Source: Paraburkholderia haematera (GTDB taxonomy: Bacteria; Pseudomonadota; Gammaproteobacteria; Burkholderiales; Burkholderiaceae). From it: a stretch of 42,943 bases of DNA. The stretch covers positions 1 through 42,943 of the forward strand of contig NZ_CAJNBK010000039.1 of NCBI RefSeq assembly GCF_905220975.1, read 5' to 3'. Of the stretch, positions 24,839 to 31,803 are shown in pieces (the stretch's first letter is position 1; every line of letters starts with the position of its first letter). The notes below the pieces were generated by a model. It was not told the origin of the DNA. It made no database searches and saw only the letters and a program-made list of their open reading frames with translations. The position numbers were made by a program, and so were the translations under genes.

Positions 24839-24867
24839 TTGACACTCGAATAAAGAGCCTCAACAAT
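24839..24867 (+). promoter_or_regulatory. Promoter of the cold-shock gene
   Basis: A perfect TTGACA (24839-24844), 17-base spacer, then AACAAT (24862-24867). The predicted leader is about 130 bases, in line with the long 5' leaders of cspA-type mRNAs. Confidence 0.6.
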
Positions 24868-25006
24868 CAAGCTGGCACTTTTTTCACTGAGCCATAAATC
24901 GAAAAAATGCCGATGGTGAGCTTGTGAGGAGGGAGCGGCTGCATCGCGCGGTCGTCGAGCTTTTCGAGGGCTCGTGGTAGTGACATGAGTTACAGGGGAA
25001 GTTGGA

Positions 25007-25213
25007 ATGGCAACTGGTACGGTCAAATGGTTCAATGACGCAAAAGGTTTCGGATTCATCACGCCTGACGAAGGTGGTGAGGATCTGTTTGCACACTTCT
25101 CGGCCATCCAGATGAATGGGTTCAAGACCCTCAAGGAAGGCCAGAAAGTAACCTTCGAGGTCGTGCAAGGCCCGAAAGGCAAACAGGCATCGAACATCCA
25201 GGCACCTGCCTGA
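25007..25213 (+). CDS. Cold-shock protein, CspA family
   Basis: Single cold-shock domain that binds single-stranded RNA/DNA, 68 aa. RNP1 KGFGFI (13-18) and RNP2 DLFAHF (26-31) are intact, with the usual MATGTVKWFN start. AGGGGAAG precedes the ATG. It is a single-gene unit with its own promoter and terminator. Burkholderia genomes carry several such genes; which are cold-inducible cannot be told from the coding sequence, though the long leader suggests post-transcriptional control. Confidence 0.96.
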   Translation: MATGTVKWFNDAKGFGFITPDEGGEDLFAHFSAIQMNGFKTLKEGQKVTFEVVQGPKGKQASNIQAPA

Positions 25214-25236
25214 CACTGTTCGTGACCCGTCCTTTG

Positions 25237-25267
25237 AAACCCGGCTCCATGCCGGGTTTCTTTTTTT
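25237..25267 (+). terminator. Terminator of the cold-shock gene
   Basis: AAACCCGGC (25237-25245) pairs with GCCGGGTTT (25251-25259), 5-base loop, then C and seven T. Confidence 0.9.
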
Positions 25268-25308
25268 GGGGCTGATGCTCCTAAACCTTCCCGCGCTCAC
25301 CGCGCGCG

Positions 25309-26967
25309 TCACACCACGTTCAGGGTGCCCATCATGCCAAGGTCCTCGTGTTCGAGGATGTGGCAGTGGAACATGCGCGCGCCCGCCATCCGCTGGACCG
25401 CAGCAATGCGCACGATCTGGTCCGGTTGCACGTTGACCATGTCACGCCAGGCACGGTACGGCTCCGGCGTGACCACGCCTCCCCGCTCACGTTCCACAAC
25501 CTGAAATTGAGTGCCGTGCAGATGGAACGGATGATCCATGTCGGTGCGGTTTTCAATCGACCAGAGTTCGACCTCGTCGCGCCGGCTGGTCAGCGTGATG
25601 CGCGATGGGTCGAAAACCTGGCCGTTGATCATGAAAGACATACCGGCCGGTGTGGCGCCGCCATGCGCGCCCGCAGGTTTGGCGCCGTGCATGGCGGCCA
25701 TGTCCATCTTTTCGGAGAAGACCACCGATTTCTTCGCGACCGGCGCGCCGAGTGGCGGCACCGGGCGCAATGCAGCAGGCAGCGTGCGCGCGGGGGCACC
25801 GGACACCGGCTTGAAACTGATGTCGGCAAGCACATGGGCCCGATCGGGCGGCAGGCTGCCACCTGCCATCGCCATCTTGCGGCGGTCGTAGACGTCAGCG
25901 CTCAGCACTGCCTCGGAGGCGGCCGCGCCCGCGTGGACGATCAGTTCTGCACGCTCACCTGGCGCCAGCAACAGCTCCGTCAGGCCCTCGCGAGGCTGCT
26001 CCAGCAAACCGCCGTCCGTGCCGACCTGGGCAAAGCGCTGGTCACTACCGAGCGAAAATCTCAAATAGCGGGCACTGCATCCATTCCACACGCGCCAACG
26101 CTCGTCGCCCGTCACCTCGATGCGCGGACGGCGCGCGCCGTTGACCAGCACGAACTGCCCTTCCCGGCCGTTCATCCAGTCCATCATGTCGTTCGACGGG
26201 ATGGTGCCGTCGGCGGCAAGCTTCAGGTCCGAGATAAACAGGTGGCGCTCGGGCCAGCCGGCCAGCGGATCGTCCGCCGCGCGCACCACAATGGGTCCGG
26301 CCAGCCCGCGAAACACCTGTTCCGCCGTACTCATGTGCGGATGCGGGTGATACCAGTATGTGCCGGCGCTGCCCAGCGGCAACGTGAATCGGTACACGTG
26401 CGAGCCGCCGGGCGGCGTGGGCGCCGAAGGATTGCCATCCTGGTCGGGCGGCACCGGCAAGCCGTGCCAGTGAATCGTCGACGCTTGCGCGAGCCGGTTC
26501 ACGAAGCGGATTTCGACGGTGTCGCCTTCGCGCACCTCGATCAGGGGGCCGATGACCGGGCCGTCCGTTTGCACGGCGCGCGCGGTTGCGCCGCCCTGGC
26601 CGCGACCCTGATCGTATTGCCAGAAGGTCGTGGACGGCTTGCCGGGCAGCAGCTTGCGTTTGACCGGTTGCGCGATCAGGGTCGCACGGAATACGCCGGG
26701 TTCACGGCTTTCGTTCGCTAGCGAGCGTAACGTGGCGAGCCGGGCGCCGGCTGGAAGCGCGTCAGGCGCGGCCAGCTCAGCGGCCGCTGGCTTAACCGCT
26801 TTGTGGGCCGACATCGACGGCATGTCGGACATGTCCATGCCGTCCATATCGTCCATGCCGGACATCTTGTGCATTGAATGGGCGTCGTGCTGTGCGAACG
26901 CGCTGCGTGCGAACAGCGACGTGACAGCCGCGCTCAACACGTGGGCGAGAAATTGCCTGCGAATCAT
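25309..26967 (-). CDS. Tat-exported multicopper oxidase (CueO/CopA-like)
   Basis: Periplasmic laccase-type oxidase, likely for Cu(I) detoxification. 552 aa. A twin-arginine signal (RRQFLAHVLSAAV, Arg3-Arg4) is at the N-terminus. Next comes a Met/His-rich stretch, about residues 27-55, with ten or so Met and several His, likely copper-binding. The copper ligands are HWHG (166-169), WYHPHPH (205-211), HPFHLHG and the C-terminal HCHILEHEDLGMMG with the type-1 Cys. The start at 26967 has AGAGGA upstream; a start at 26985 would spoil the Tat signal. It lies 134 bases after the Cys/His-rich small protein, forming a copper module. Confidence 0.93.
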   Translation of the reverse strand: MIRRQFLAHVLSAAVTSLFARSAFAQHDAHSMHKMSGMDDMDGMDMSDMPSMSAHKAVKPAAAELAAPDALPAGARLATLRSLANESREPGVFRATLIAQPVKRKLLPGKPSTTFWQYDQGRGQGGATARAVQTDGPVIGPLIEVREGDTVEIRFVNRLAQASTIHWHGLPVPPDQDGNPSAPTPPGGSHVYRFTLPLGSAGTYWYHPHPHMSTAEQVFRGLAGPIVVRAADDPLAGWPERHLFISDLKLAADGTIPSNDMMDWMNGREGQFVLVNGARRPRIEVTGDERWRVWNGCSARYLRFSLGSDQRFAQVGTDGGLLEQPREGLTELLLAPGERAELIVHAGAAASEAVLSADVYDRRKMAMAGGSLPPDRAHVLADISFKPVSGAPARTLPAALRPVPPLGAPVAKKSVVFSEKMDMAAMHGAKPAGAHGGATPAGMSFMINGQVFDPSRITLTSRRDEVELWSIENRTDMDHPFHLHGTQFQVVERERGGVVTPEPYRAWRDMVNVQPDQIVRIAAVQRMAGARMFHCHILEHEDLGMMGTLNVV

Positions 26968-27101
26968 GAATGATTTCCTCTGCATTGTTCAGATAGCGGG
27001 ACAGGCGTCGGGGGCGAGTCCACGCGTGATCGTTCAAGGGTCGGCCGGCGGGAAGCGCGACCGTCGCCTTGTGGTGCGCGCGGCGTTGGCGCGCGCGACG
27101 A

Positions 27102-27473
27102 TCAGCCTATCGGCGGCCGCAACAGGGGCGTGTGAATGACACCCGTGCGTTGCGGCTCGGCAAGCGGTTGCAGCAACGACGCGCCGGACGCGCGCGGCTC
27201 GAAAGCAAAGACGAAGAGCAACGCACTGCAATGCGCGCCGCAGGAGGTAGAACAACAGAAGGAATGATCGTGGTGACAGGACATGCCGGAATCGGCTATC
27301 CCGGCACAATGCGCCGTTTCGCCGACGATGGTGGACACGTCATCGACCGTTTGGACAGTCTGCATCGCGCGAGCGCCTTTCATCCGCGCGGTGGCGTGTT
27401 CGTGCGCGAACGCGCCTTGCGTCGCAAACAACGCAAGGGACAGCACGATAAGGATTCGCCACACAGAGGACAT
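27102..27473 (-). CDS. Small secreted Cys/His-rich protein, CopL/DUF2946-like
   Basis: 123 aa. A clear signal peptide (MSSVWRILIVLSLALFATQG, cleavage near AFA) is followed by AHEHATARMKG. A cluster of Cys 56, 66, 73, 74, 78 and 82 with several His (CHHDHSFCC) suggests metal binding. The position directly upstream of a multicopper oxidase points to copper. It resembles the small CopL or DUF2946 proteins found before copA in other proteobacteria, but that is pattern recognition only. The longer frame to 27617 is not needed; the ATG at 27473 starts the signal peptide. No strong ribosome site. Confidence 0.72.
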   Translation of the reverse strand: MSSVWRILIVLSLALFATQGAFAHEHATARMKGARAMQTVQTVDDVSTIVGETAHCAGIADSGMSCHHDHSFCCSTSCGAHCSALLFVFAFEPRASGASLLQPLAEPQRTGVIHTPLLRPPIG

Positions 27474-27518
27474 TGCAGAACGAGTAATTGCGACGCACGG
27501 AAAGCCGACGGTCGACGA

Positions 27519-27541
27519 ATCATAGCGCAAGCTGCTTGCGC
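27519..27541 (-). promoter_or_regulatory. Candidate copper-responsive promoter: -10 abutting a 17-bp palindrome
   Basis: On the minus strand a perfect palindrome with 8-bp arms (27525-27541, single central base) directly precedes TATGAT (27524-27519). The predicted start lies about 40 bases before the small Cys/His protein. A palindrome filling the -35/-10 spacer is the layout of MerR-type promoters, but the expected -35 is poor. Confidence 0.45.
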
Positions 27542-27913
27542 ATCGGCGCTCACGCTCGTTGTCAACGCGCCGGCAGGTTTTAAACCAGGCCCCGGCATTT
27601 TCGCAGCGCCGGGGCAAACATGATCCGGTGCGTTTCTATCCGGCTGACGCCCGCGCCATCGAGCGCTGCATGTCCAGGCGGCGCGCCACATCTCCCTTGA
27701 AAACCGCAACGCCCTGGTGGACCAGATTTGACCGGGCATCGCCCCCAGGCGGGGGCAATTTTTCGGCGGGCGTAAGGTACCCGAGTTTGCGTTGCACGCA
27801 TCTCAATATCGGTCTGCAGCGGCAAGTCGAAATGCCCCGACCAGAGCCGAATTTTTCGACAGGTCATTCGGGAATTCGTGGGTCGCGTGTCTCCCTGTTC
27901 CTGGCTGCACAAA
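27542..27913. other. Gap between the copper module and icd
   Basis: No gene is supported. An 8-bp GC-rich inverted repeat lies at 27589-27615 without a T run. A TTGACA on the minus strand (27565-27560) has no -10 at the right distance. The far right holds the icd terminator. Confidence 0.45.
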
Positions 27914-27949
27914 GGAAAAACCCCGGCCGCCTCACAGCGCCGGGGTTTT
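27910..27949 (-). terminator. Terminator of icd
   Basis: AAAACCCCGGC (27917-27927) pairs with GCCGGGGTTTT (27939-27949), 11-base loop. On the minus strand it ends in TTTTTCC. It lies about 40 bases after icd. Confidence 0.83.
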
Positions 27950-27986
27950 GATTCATGCTGGGAAAAACCAGCGCGAATGAAGTCGC

Positions 27987-29243
27987 TTACATGTTTTCGA
28001 TCAATACCTGACCGAAGCCCGAGCAGGACACCTGCGTCGCGCCTTCCATCAAGCGCGCGAAGTCATACGTGACGCGCTTTTGCAGGATCGATTTTTCCAT
28101 CGACTTGATGATCAGATTTGCCGCTTCGGTCCAGCCGAGGTGGCGCAGCATCATTTCCGCCGAAAGAATTTCCGACCCCGGATTCACGTAGTCTTTACCG
28201 GCGTACTTCGGCGCCGTGCCGTGCGTGGCTTCGAACATGGCGACCGAATCCGACATGTTCGCGCCCGGTGCAATCCCAATTCCGCCGACTTGCGCGGCCA
28301 GCGCGTCTGAAACGTAGTCGCCATTCAGGTTCAGCGTGGCGATCACGTCATATTCCGCCGGACGCAGCAGGATCTGCTGCAGGAACGCGTCGGCGATCAC
28401 GTCTTTCAGCACGACGTCGCCACCCGTTTTCGGGTTCTTGATCTTCATCCACGGACCGCCGTCGATCAGCTCCGCGGCGAATTCCTTCTGCGCCAGCGCA
28501 TAACCGTAGTCGCGGAATGCGCCTTCCGTGAACTTCATGATGTTGCCCTTGTGCACGAGCGTAACCGAGCGGCGATTGTTGTCGATCGCATACTGGATCG
28601 CCTTGCGCACCAGACGCTCCGTGCCTTCGCGCGACACCGGCTTGATACCGATCCCCGAAGTTTCCGGGAAACGGATCTTCTTCACCCCCATTTCTTCGCG
28701 CAGGAACCTGATGACCTTCTTTGCCTGTTCGGACTCGGCAGGCCATTCGATGCCGGCGTAGATGTCTTCCGAGTTCTCGCGGAAGATCACCATGTTGGTC
28801 TTCTCAGGTTCACGCACCGGCGAAGGCACACCCTTGAAGTATTGCACCGGGCGCAGACAGACATACAGATCGAGTTCCTGACGCAGCGCGACGTTCAGCG
28901 AACGGATGCCGCCACCGACCGGGGTGGTGAGCGGGCCCTTGATCGAGACGACGTATTCCTTCAGCACCTGCAGCGTTTCTTCCGGCAGCCACACGTCCGG
29001 GCCGTACACCTTGGTCGATTTCTCGCCGGCGTAGATTTCCATCCAGTGGATTTTCTTCTTGCCTGCGTAGGCTTTTTCTACCGCGGCATCCACCACTTTC
29101 AACATCACCGGCGTGATGTCGAGACCCGTGCCGTCGCCTTCGATATACGGAATGATCGGCTGGTCGGAAACGTTGAGCGAGAAATCTGCGTTGACAGTGA
29201 TCTTGTCACCGCCGGTCGGAACCTTGATGTGCTGATACGGCAT
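27987..29243 (-). CDS. icd: NADP-dependent isocitrate dehydrogenase
   Basis: TCA-cycle enzyme, isocitrate to 2-oxoglutarate with NADPH. 418 aa, E. coli 416. Substrate loop GGIRSLNVALRQ contains Ser115, equivalent to the Ser phosphorylated by AceK in E. coli. IEGDGTGLDITP, MVIFRENSEDIYAGIEW and LNLNGDYVSDALAAQVGG are family motifs, and ATHGTAPKYAGKDYVNPGS is the nucleotide-site segment. The start at 29243 has GGAG eight bases upstream; the open frame to 29318 is not conserved. It diverges from rluE as in E. coli. Confidence 0.97.
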   Translation of the reverse strand: MPYQHIKVPTGGDKITVNADFSLNVSDQPIIPYIEGDGTGLDITPVMLKVVDAAVEKAYAGKKKIHWMEIYAGEKSTKVYGPDVWLPEETLQVLKEYVVSIKGPLTTPVGGGIRSLNVALRQELDLYVCLRPVQYFKGVPSPVREPEKTNMVIFRENSEDIYAGIEWPAESEQAKKVIRFLREEMGVKKIRFPETSGIGIKPVSREGTERLVRKAIQYAIDNNRRSVTLVHKGNIMKFTEGAFRDYGYALAQKEFAAELIDGGPWMKIKNPKTGGDVVLKDVIADAFLQQILLRPAEYDVIATLNLNGDYVSDALAAQVGGIGIAPGANMSDSVAMFEATHGTAPKYAGKDYVNPGSEILSAEMMLRHLGWTEAANLIIKSMEKSILQKRVTYDFARLMEGATQVSCSGFGQVLIENM

Positions 29244-29609
29244 GATCGGACTCCAGTGAAAGCTGTGCTGAAAGCTGATGGGAGACTGCGGAAACTGGGT
29301 GCTCCTCGCTACGCGCAATGCCGGACGGCCGCGGGCAGCCTGCCGCGAGCGGCCTGGTCGCTTATTCTAGCCCACGCCGACGCAGCAACGAGTCCGTAGC
29401 GGCTCGGTGTTTTCCAACATGGTCGGAAATCAAGAACCAGCAAGGCCGCTTATTCTTATCTATTCTTATATCTTATATAAGACAGATGACTTGCATTAGG
29501 TCATTATGCTTTATTATTCCGCCATTTACTACGGGGCTGACGCCTCTCCCGCCCCGCGTGGCGCCCCCTCAGCCGCAGCCAGCGCCGCTCGACCTTCATT
29601 GATTCCCTT
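29244..29609. other. Divergent icd/rluE promoter region, AT-rich
   Basis: No gene. 29440-29520 is strikingly AT-rich for this genome, with repeated TATTCTTAT-like words and a perfect 12-bp palindrome TCTTATATAAGA at 29471-29482. Both promoters should lie here. On the plus strand TTGCAT near 29491 with TATTAT 15 bases on is a weak candidate. Confidence 0.5.
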
Positions 29610-30179
29610 ATGCGACTTCTCGCCCTGAACAAACCGTTCGGCACCATCTGTCAGTTTTCGCCGCACGAAACGCGGGCGTCCCTGGCCGACTGGGTGAAAG
29701 TGCCCGGCGTCTATCCGGCGGGCCGGCTCGACTCCGATAGCGAAGGGCTGCTACTCCTCACCGACGACGGCGCGCTGCAAGCGCGCATCGCAGAACCGCG
29801 CCACAAACTTGTTAAACGTTATTGGGCGCAAGTGGAAGGCGCGGTCGATGATGCCACGCTGAAGAAGCTCGCCCGCGGCGTCGATCTCGGCGATTACGTG
29901 ACGCGACCCTGCCGCGCCGAATTTGTCGAGCCGTCCGATTCGCTTTGGGTACGCACGCCGCCGATCCGTTTTCGCGCCGCGATTCCGACTACGTGGATCG
30001 AATTGTCGATCACCGAAGGCAAGAACCGTCAGGTGCGACGCATGACCGCGGCGGTCGGTTTTCCGACATTGCGCCTTGTACGCGCCGGTGTCGGCGCACT
30101 CGATATTTTTTCGCTCGGACTGCAGCCCGGAGAATCTGTTGAATTGCCGCTGAAGGCGCCATGGGAAGGCATCATCTGA
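29610..30179 (+). CDS. rluE: rRNA large subunit pseudouridine synthase E (RluE-like)
   Basis: RsuA/RluB/E/F-type pseudouridine synthase, 189 aa. E. coli RluE (217 aa) makes pseudouridine 2457 in 23S rRNA. The catalytic Asp41 lies in GRLDSDSEGLLLLT. KPFGTICQFS near the N-terminus and ITEGKNRQVRRMTAAVGFPT are family motifs. There is no S4 domain, as expected for RluE. The adjacency to icd is the same as in E. coli and supports the name over RluB/F. Confidence 0.9.
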   Translation: MRLLALNKPFGTICQFSPHETRASLADWVKVPGVYPAGRLDSDSEGLLLLTDDGALQARIAEPRHKLVKRYWAQVEGAVDDATLKKLARGVDLGDYVTRPCRAEFVEPSDSLWVRTPPIRFRAAIPTTWIELSITEGKNRQVRRMTAAVGFPTLRLVRAGVGALDIFSLGLQPGESVELPLKAPWEGII

Positions 30180-30575
30180 GCGTGTTTGCCTGCGCGCCGC
30201 ACTGGCATCAAGCCCGCCTTCCAACCCAGGAATAAAAAGCTAACTCGTTGTATCCGCAAACAAAATGACGCGTGAAACCAATATAAAAACCGCGTGAAAC
30301 AATTGAGTCCGCGATCACTGCGCAGCCATTCATTTGCATCAGCACGCCGGCATATAAATTTTCCACAAAAATCACGTCAACCGGTGCGCGAGCTCACGCG
30401 TTATTCGACGCAGATGCCGCCCGAAGCTATCCGGCATTCAGCCTTAAGGGCCTTTGCACAAGCCGCACGTGCGGTGAGTACAGGGAGTCTGAGCGCTAAG
30501 CAGACGTGTCGAAAAAATGTTCGATGCGGCTGTCAACCGAAAGGTGGATGGCACGTTTACCGACATGACTCTACA
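30180..30575. other. Gap between rluE and the Asr-like gene
   Basis: No gene is supported. GCGTGAAAC occurs twice in direct orientation 22 bases apart (30270-30278 and 30292-30300). The stretch is less GC-rich than the genes. An open frame starts at 30294 but has no family character and no ribosome site. Confidence 0.45.
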
Positions 30576-30581
30576 TATAAC
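30576..30581 (+). promoter_or_regulatory. Candidate -10 of the Asr-like gene
   Basis: TATAAC 42 bases before the ATG. The -35 is poor. It overlaps TACATATA (30573-30580), which resembles one half of an RstA box, and a GTTAATTAAC palindrome follows. Confidence 0.28.
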
Positions 30582-30622
30582 CGGGTCATTTGGTTAATTA
30601 ACTCAAGCTGAGGATTTACAAA

Positions 30623-30826
30623 ATGAACAAACTGATCGCCGCTCTGGTCGCTGGCCTCTTCGCAACGGCAGCATTCGCACAAGCTTCGGCACCGGCAGCT
30701 CCGGCAGCAGCTTCGGCAGCTCCGGCAGCAGCAGCTTCGTCGGCAAAGAAGACCACGAAGCACGCTCACAAGAAGTCGCACAAGAAGGCAGCAGCAGCAG
30801 CTGCAGCTTCGGGCGCTTCGGAGTAA
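30623..30826 (+). CDS. Small Ala/Lys/His-rich exported protein, acid-shock (Asr)-like
   Basis: 67 aa. Signal peptide MNKLIAALVAGLFATAAFAQ, then an Ala/Pro/Ser stretch (21-40) and a basic Lys/His stretch (AKKTTKHAHKKSHKK, 41-55), ending in Ala. The layout is that of enterobacterial Asr, an exported basic protein induced by acid; the similarity is compositional, so homology is uncertain. It is followed by a strong terminator and is its own unit. Codon use is very repetitive (GCA and GCT for Ala), unlike its neighbours. Confidence 0.75.
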   Translation: MNKLIAALVAGLFATAAFAQASAPAAPAAASAAPAAAASSAKKTTKHAHKKSHKKAAAAAAASGASE

Positions 30827-30881
30827 GTTTGTTGTAAAAACGCAGTCAAGAACTAGCTTCATTGCCGTTCTTACGGCGTTG

Positions 30882-30920
30882 AAAGGCAGATCACCGCAAG
30901 GCGATCTGCCTTTTTGTTTT
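30882..30920 (+). terminator. Terminator of the Asr-like gene
   Basis: GGCAGATC (30885-30892) pairs with GATCTGCC (30903-30910), extended by A-T pairs, followed by TTTTTGTTTTT. Confidence 0.88.
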
Positions 30921-30972
30921 TGACGCGCTCGCGTAACATTCGCGGGTTAATTTCCAAGGAAGGAGTCAAGCC

Positions 30973-31479
30973 GTGCGATTTCCCCTGCGCTCGTTGATGG
31001 CGCGTTTCGCTGTTGCCGTTGCACTGCCGCTCGCCGCGATGTCGTTCGCCGCGACCACCGCTGCCCCCGCTCATGCGCAACAGATGCCGGCCGGCGCGAA
31101 ACAGCCCGGCGACTTTCCGCGCGCGAAGCTGACGGCGGGCATGTTCGTGATCGACGCAGCCGTCGCCGCGAATGATGCCGACCGCGAACAAGGTCTGATG
31201 TATCGCACGAGCCTCGCACCGAATGAAGGCATGTTGTTCGTCTTCAACGAAAACGCTGGGCATTGCTTCTGGATGAAGAACACGCTGATCCCGCTGTCGA
31301 TCGCTTTCATGCGCGCCGACGGCACGGTCACCGACGTCGACGAAATGCAGGCCGAAACCACCAACAATCACTGCCCGAAGAACAACGGCGTGTATGCGTT
31401 GGAGATGAGCAAGGGCTGGTTCTCGTCGAAAGGCATCAAACCGGGGATGAAAATCCAGGGCTTGCCGGCCGCGCAATAA
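30973..31479 (+). CDS. Secreted DUF192 family protein
   Basis: 168 aa. A signal peptide with cleavage near AHAQ (about residue 36) is followed by the DUF192 domain: DREQGLMYRTSLAPNEGMLF, CFWMKNTLIPLSIAFM and the C-terminal GVYALEMSKGWFSSKGIKPG. The function of the family is not known. The start is a GTG with AAGGAG about nine bases upstream. It has its own terminator. Confidence 0.92.
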   Translation: MRFPLRSLMARFAVAVALPLAAMSFAATTAAPAHAQQMPAGAKQPGDFPRAKLTAGMFVIDAAVAANDADREQGLMYRTSLAPNEGMLFVFNENAGHCFWMKNTLIPLSIAFMRADGTVTDVDEMQAETTNNHCPKNNGVYALEMSKGWFSSKGIKPGMKIQGLPAAQ

Positions 31480-31532
31480 CAGCGCGCCGACCGCGACAAC
31501 ATCCCGCCGCGCCTTCAGCGGCCGCTTTTCAG

Positions 31533-31569
31533 AAAAAGCCGGTGCCTTTCAGGAGGCGCCGGCTTTTTT
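31533..31569 (+). terminator. Terminator of the DUF192 gene
   Basis: 15-bp stem (31533-31547 with 31554-31568, one G-U), 6-base loop, ending in six T. Confidence 0.9.
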
Positions 31570-31803
31570 GCGTTCTGCGCGCGGCTAGCACTGTGCTGGC
31601 ACTGCCCGGCACCGCGCGACGGAGGACCGCGCCGTCCGTTGAGCCCATGCCAGCAGGCCGTCACGCGCGGCTGGCAAGATTCCTGCAAAAGACAGGCCGA
31701 CGCGCTATCCTAGTATTCTTAGCAAAGCAGCAAAGAGGCTCCCCGGGTAGCACAGACTGCCGCCCGGCAAGCGTTTCAGGCGCGCCATTTCAAGGAGGTT
31801 CAC
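31570..31803. other. Leader region of the EF-G gene
   Basis: No gene. The only strong signal is AAGGAGG at 31792-31798, five bases before the GTG of the EF-G gene. No convincing -35/-10 pair is seen. Confidence 0.45.

Noticed and set aside
27589..27615. GC-rich inverted repeat as a terminator
   Set aside because: 8-bp stem but no T run on either strand, and no gene ends next to it.
30294..30611. Open frame of 105 codons before the Asr-like gene
   Set aside because: No ribosome site, no family character, and it covers the likely promoter of the next gene.
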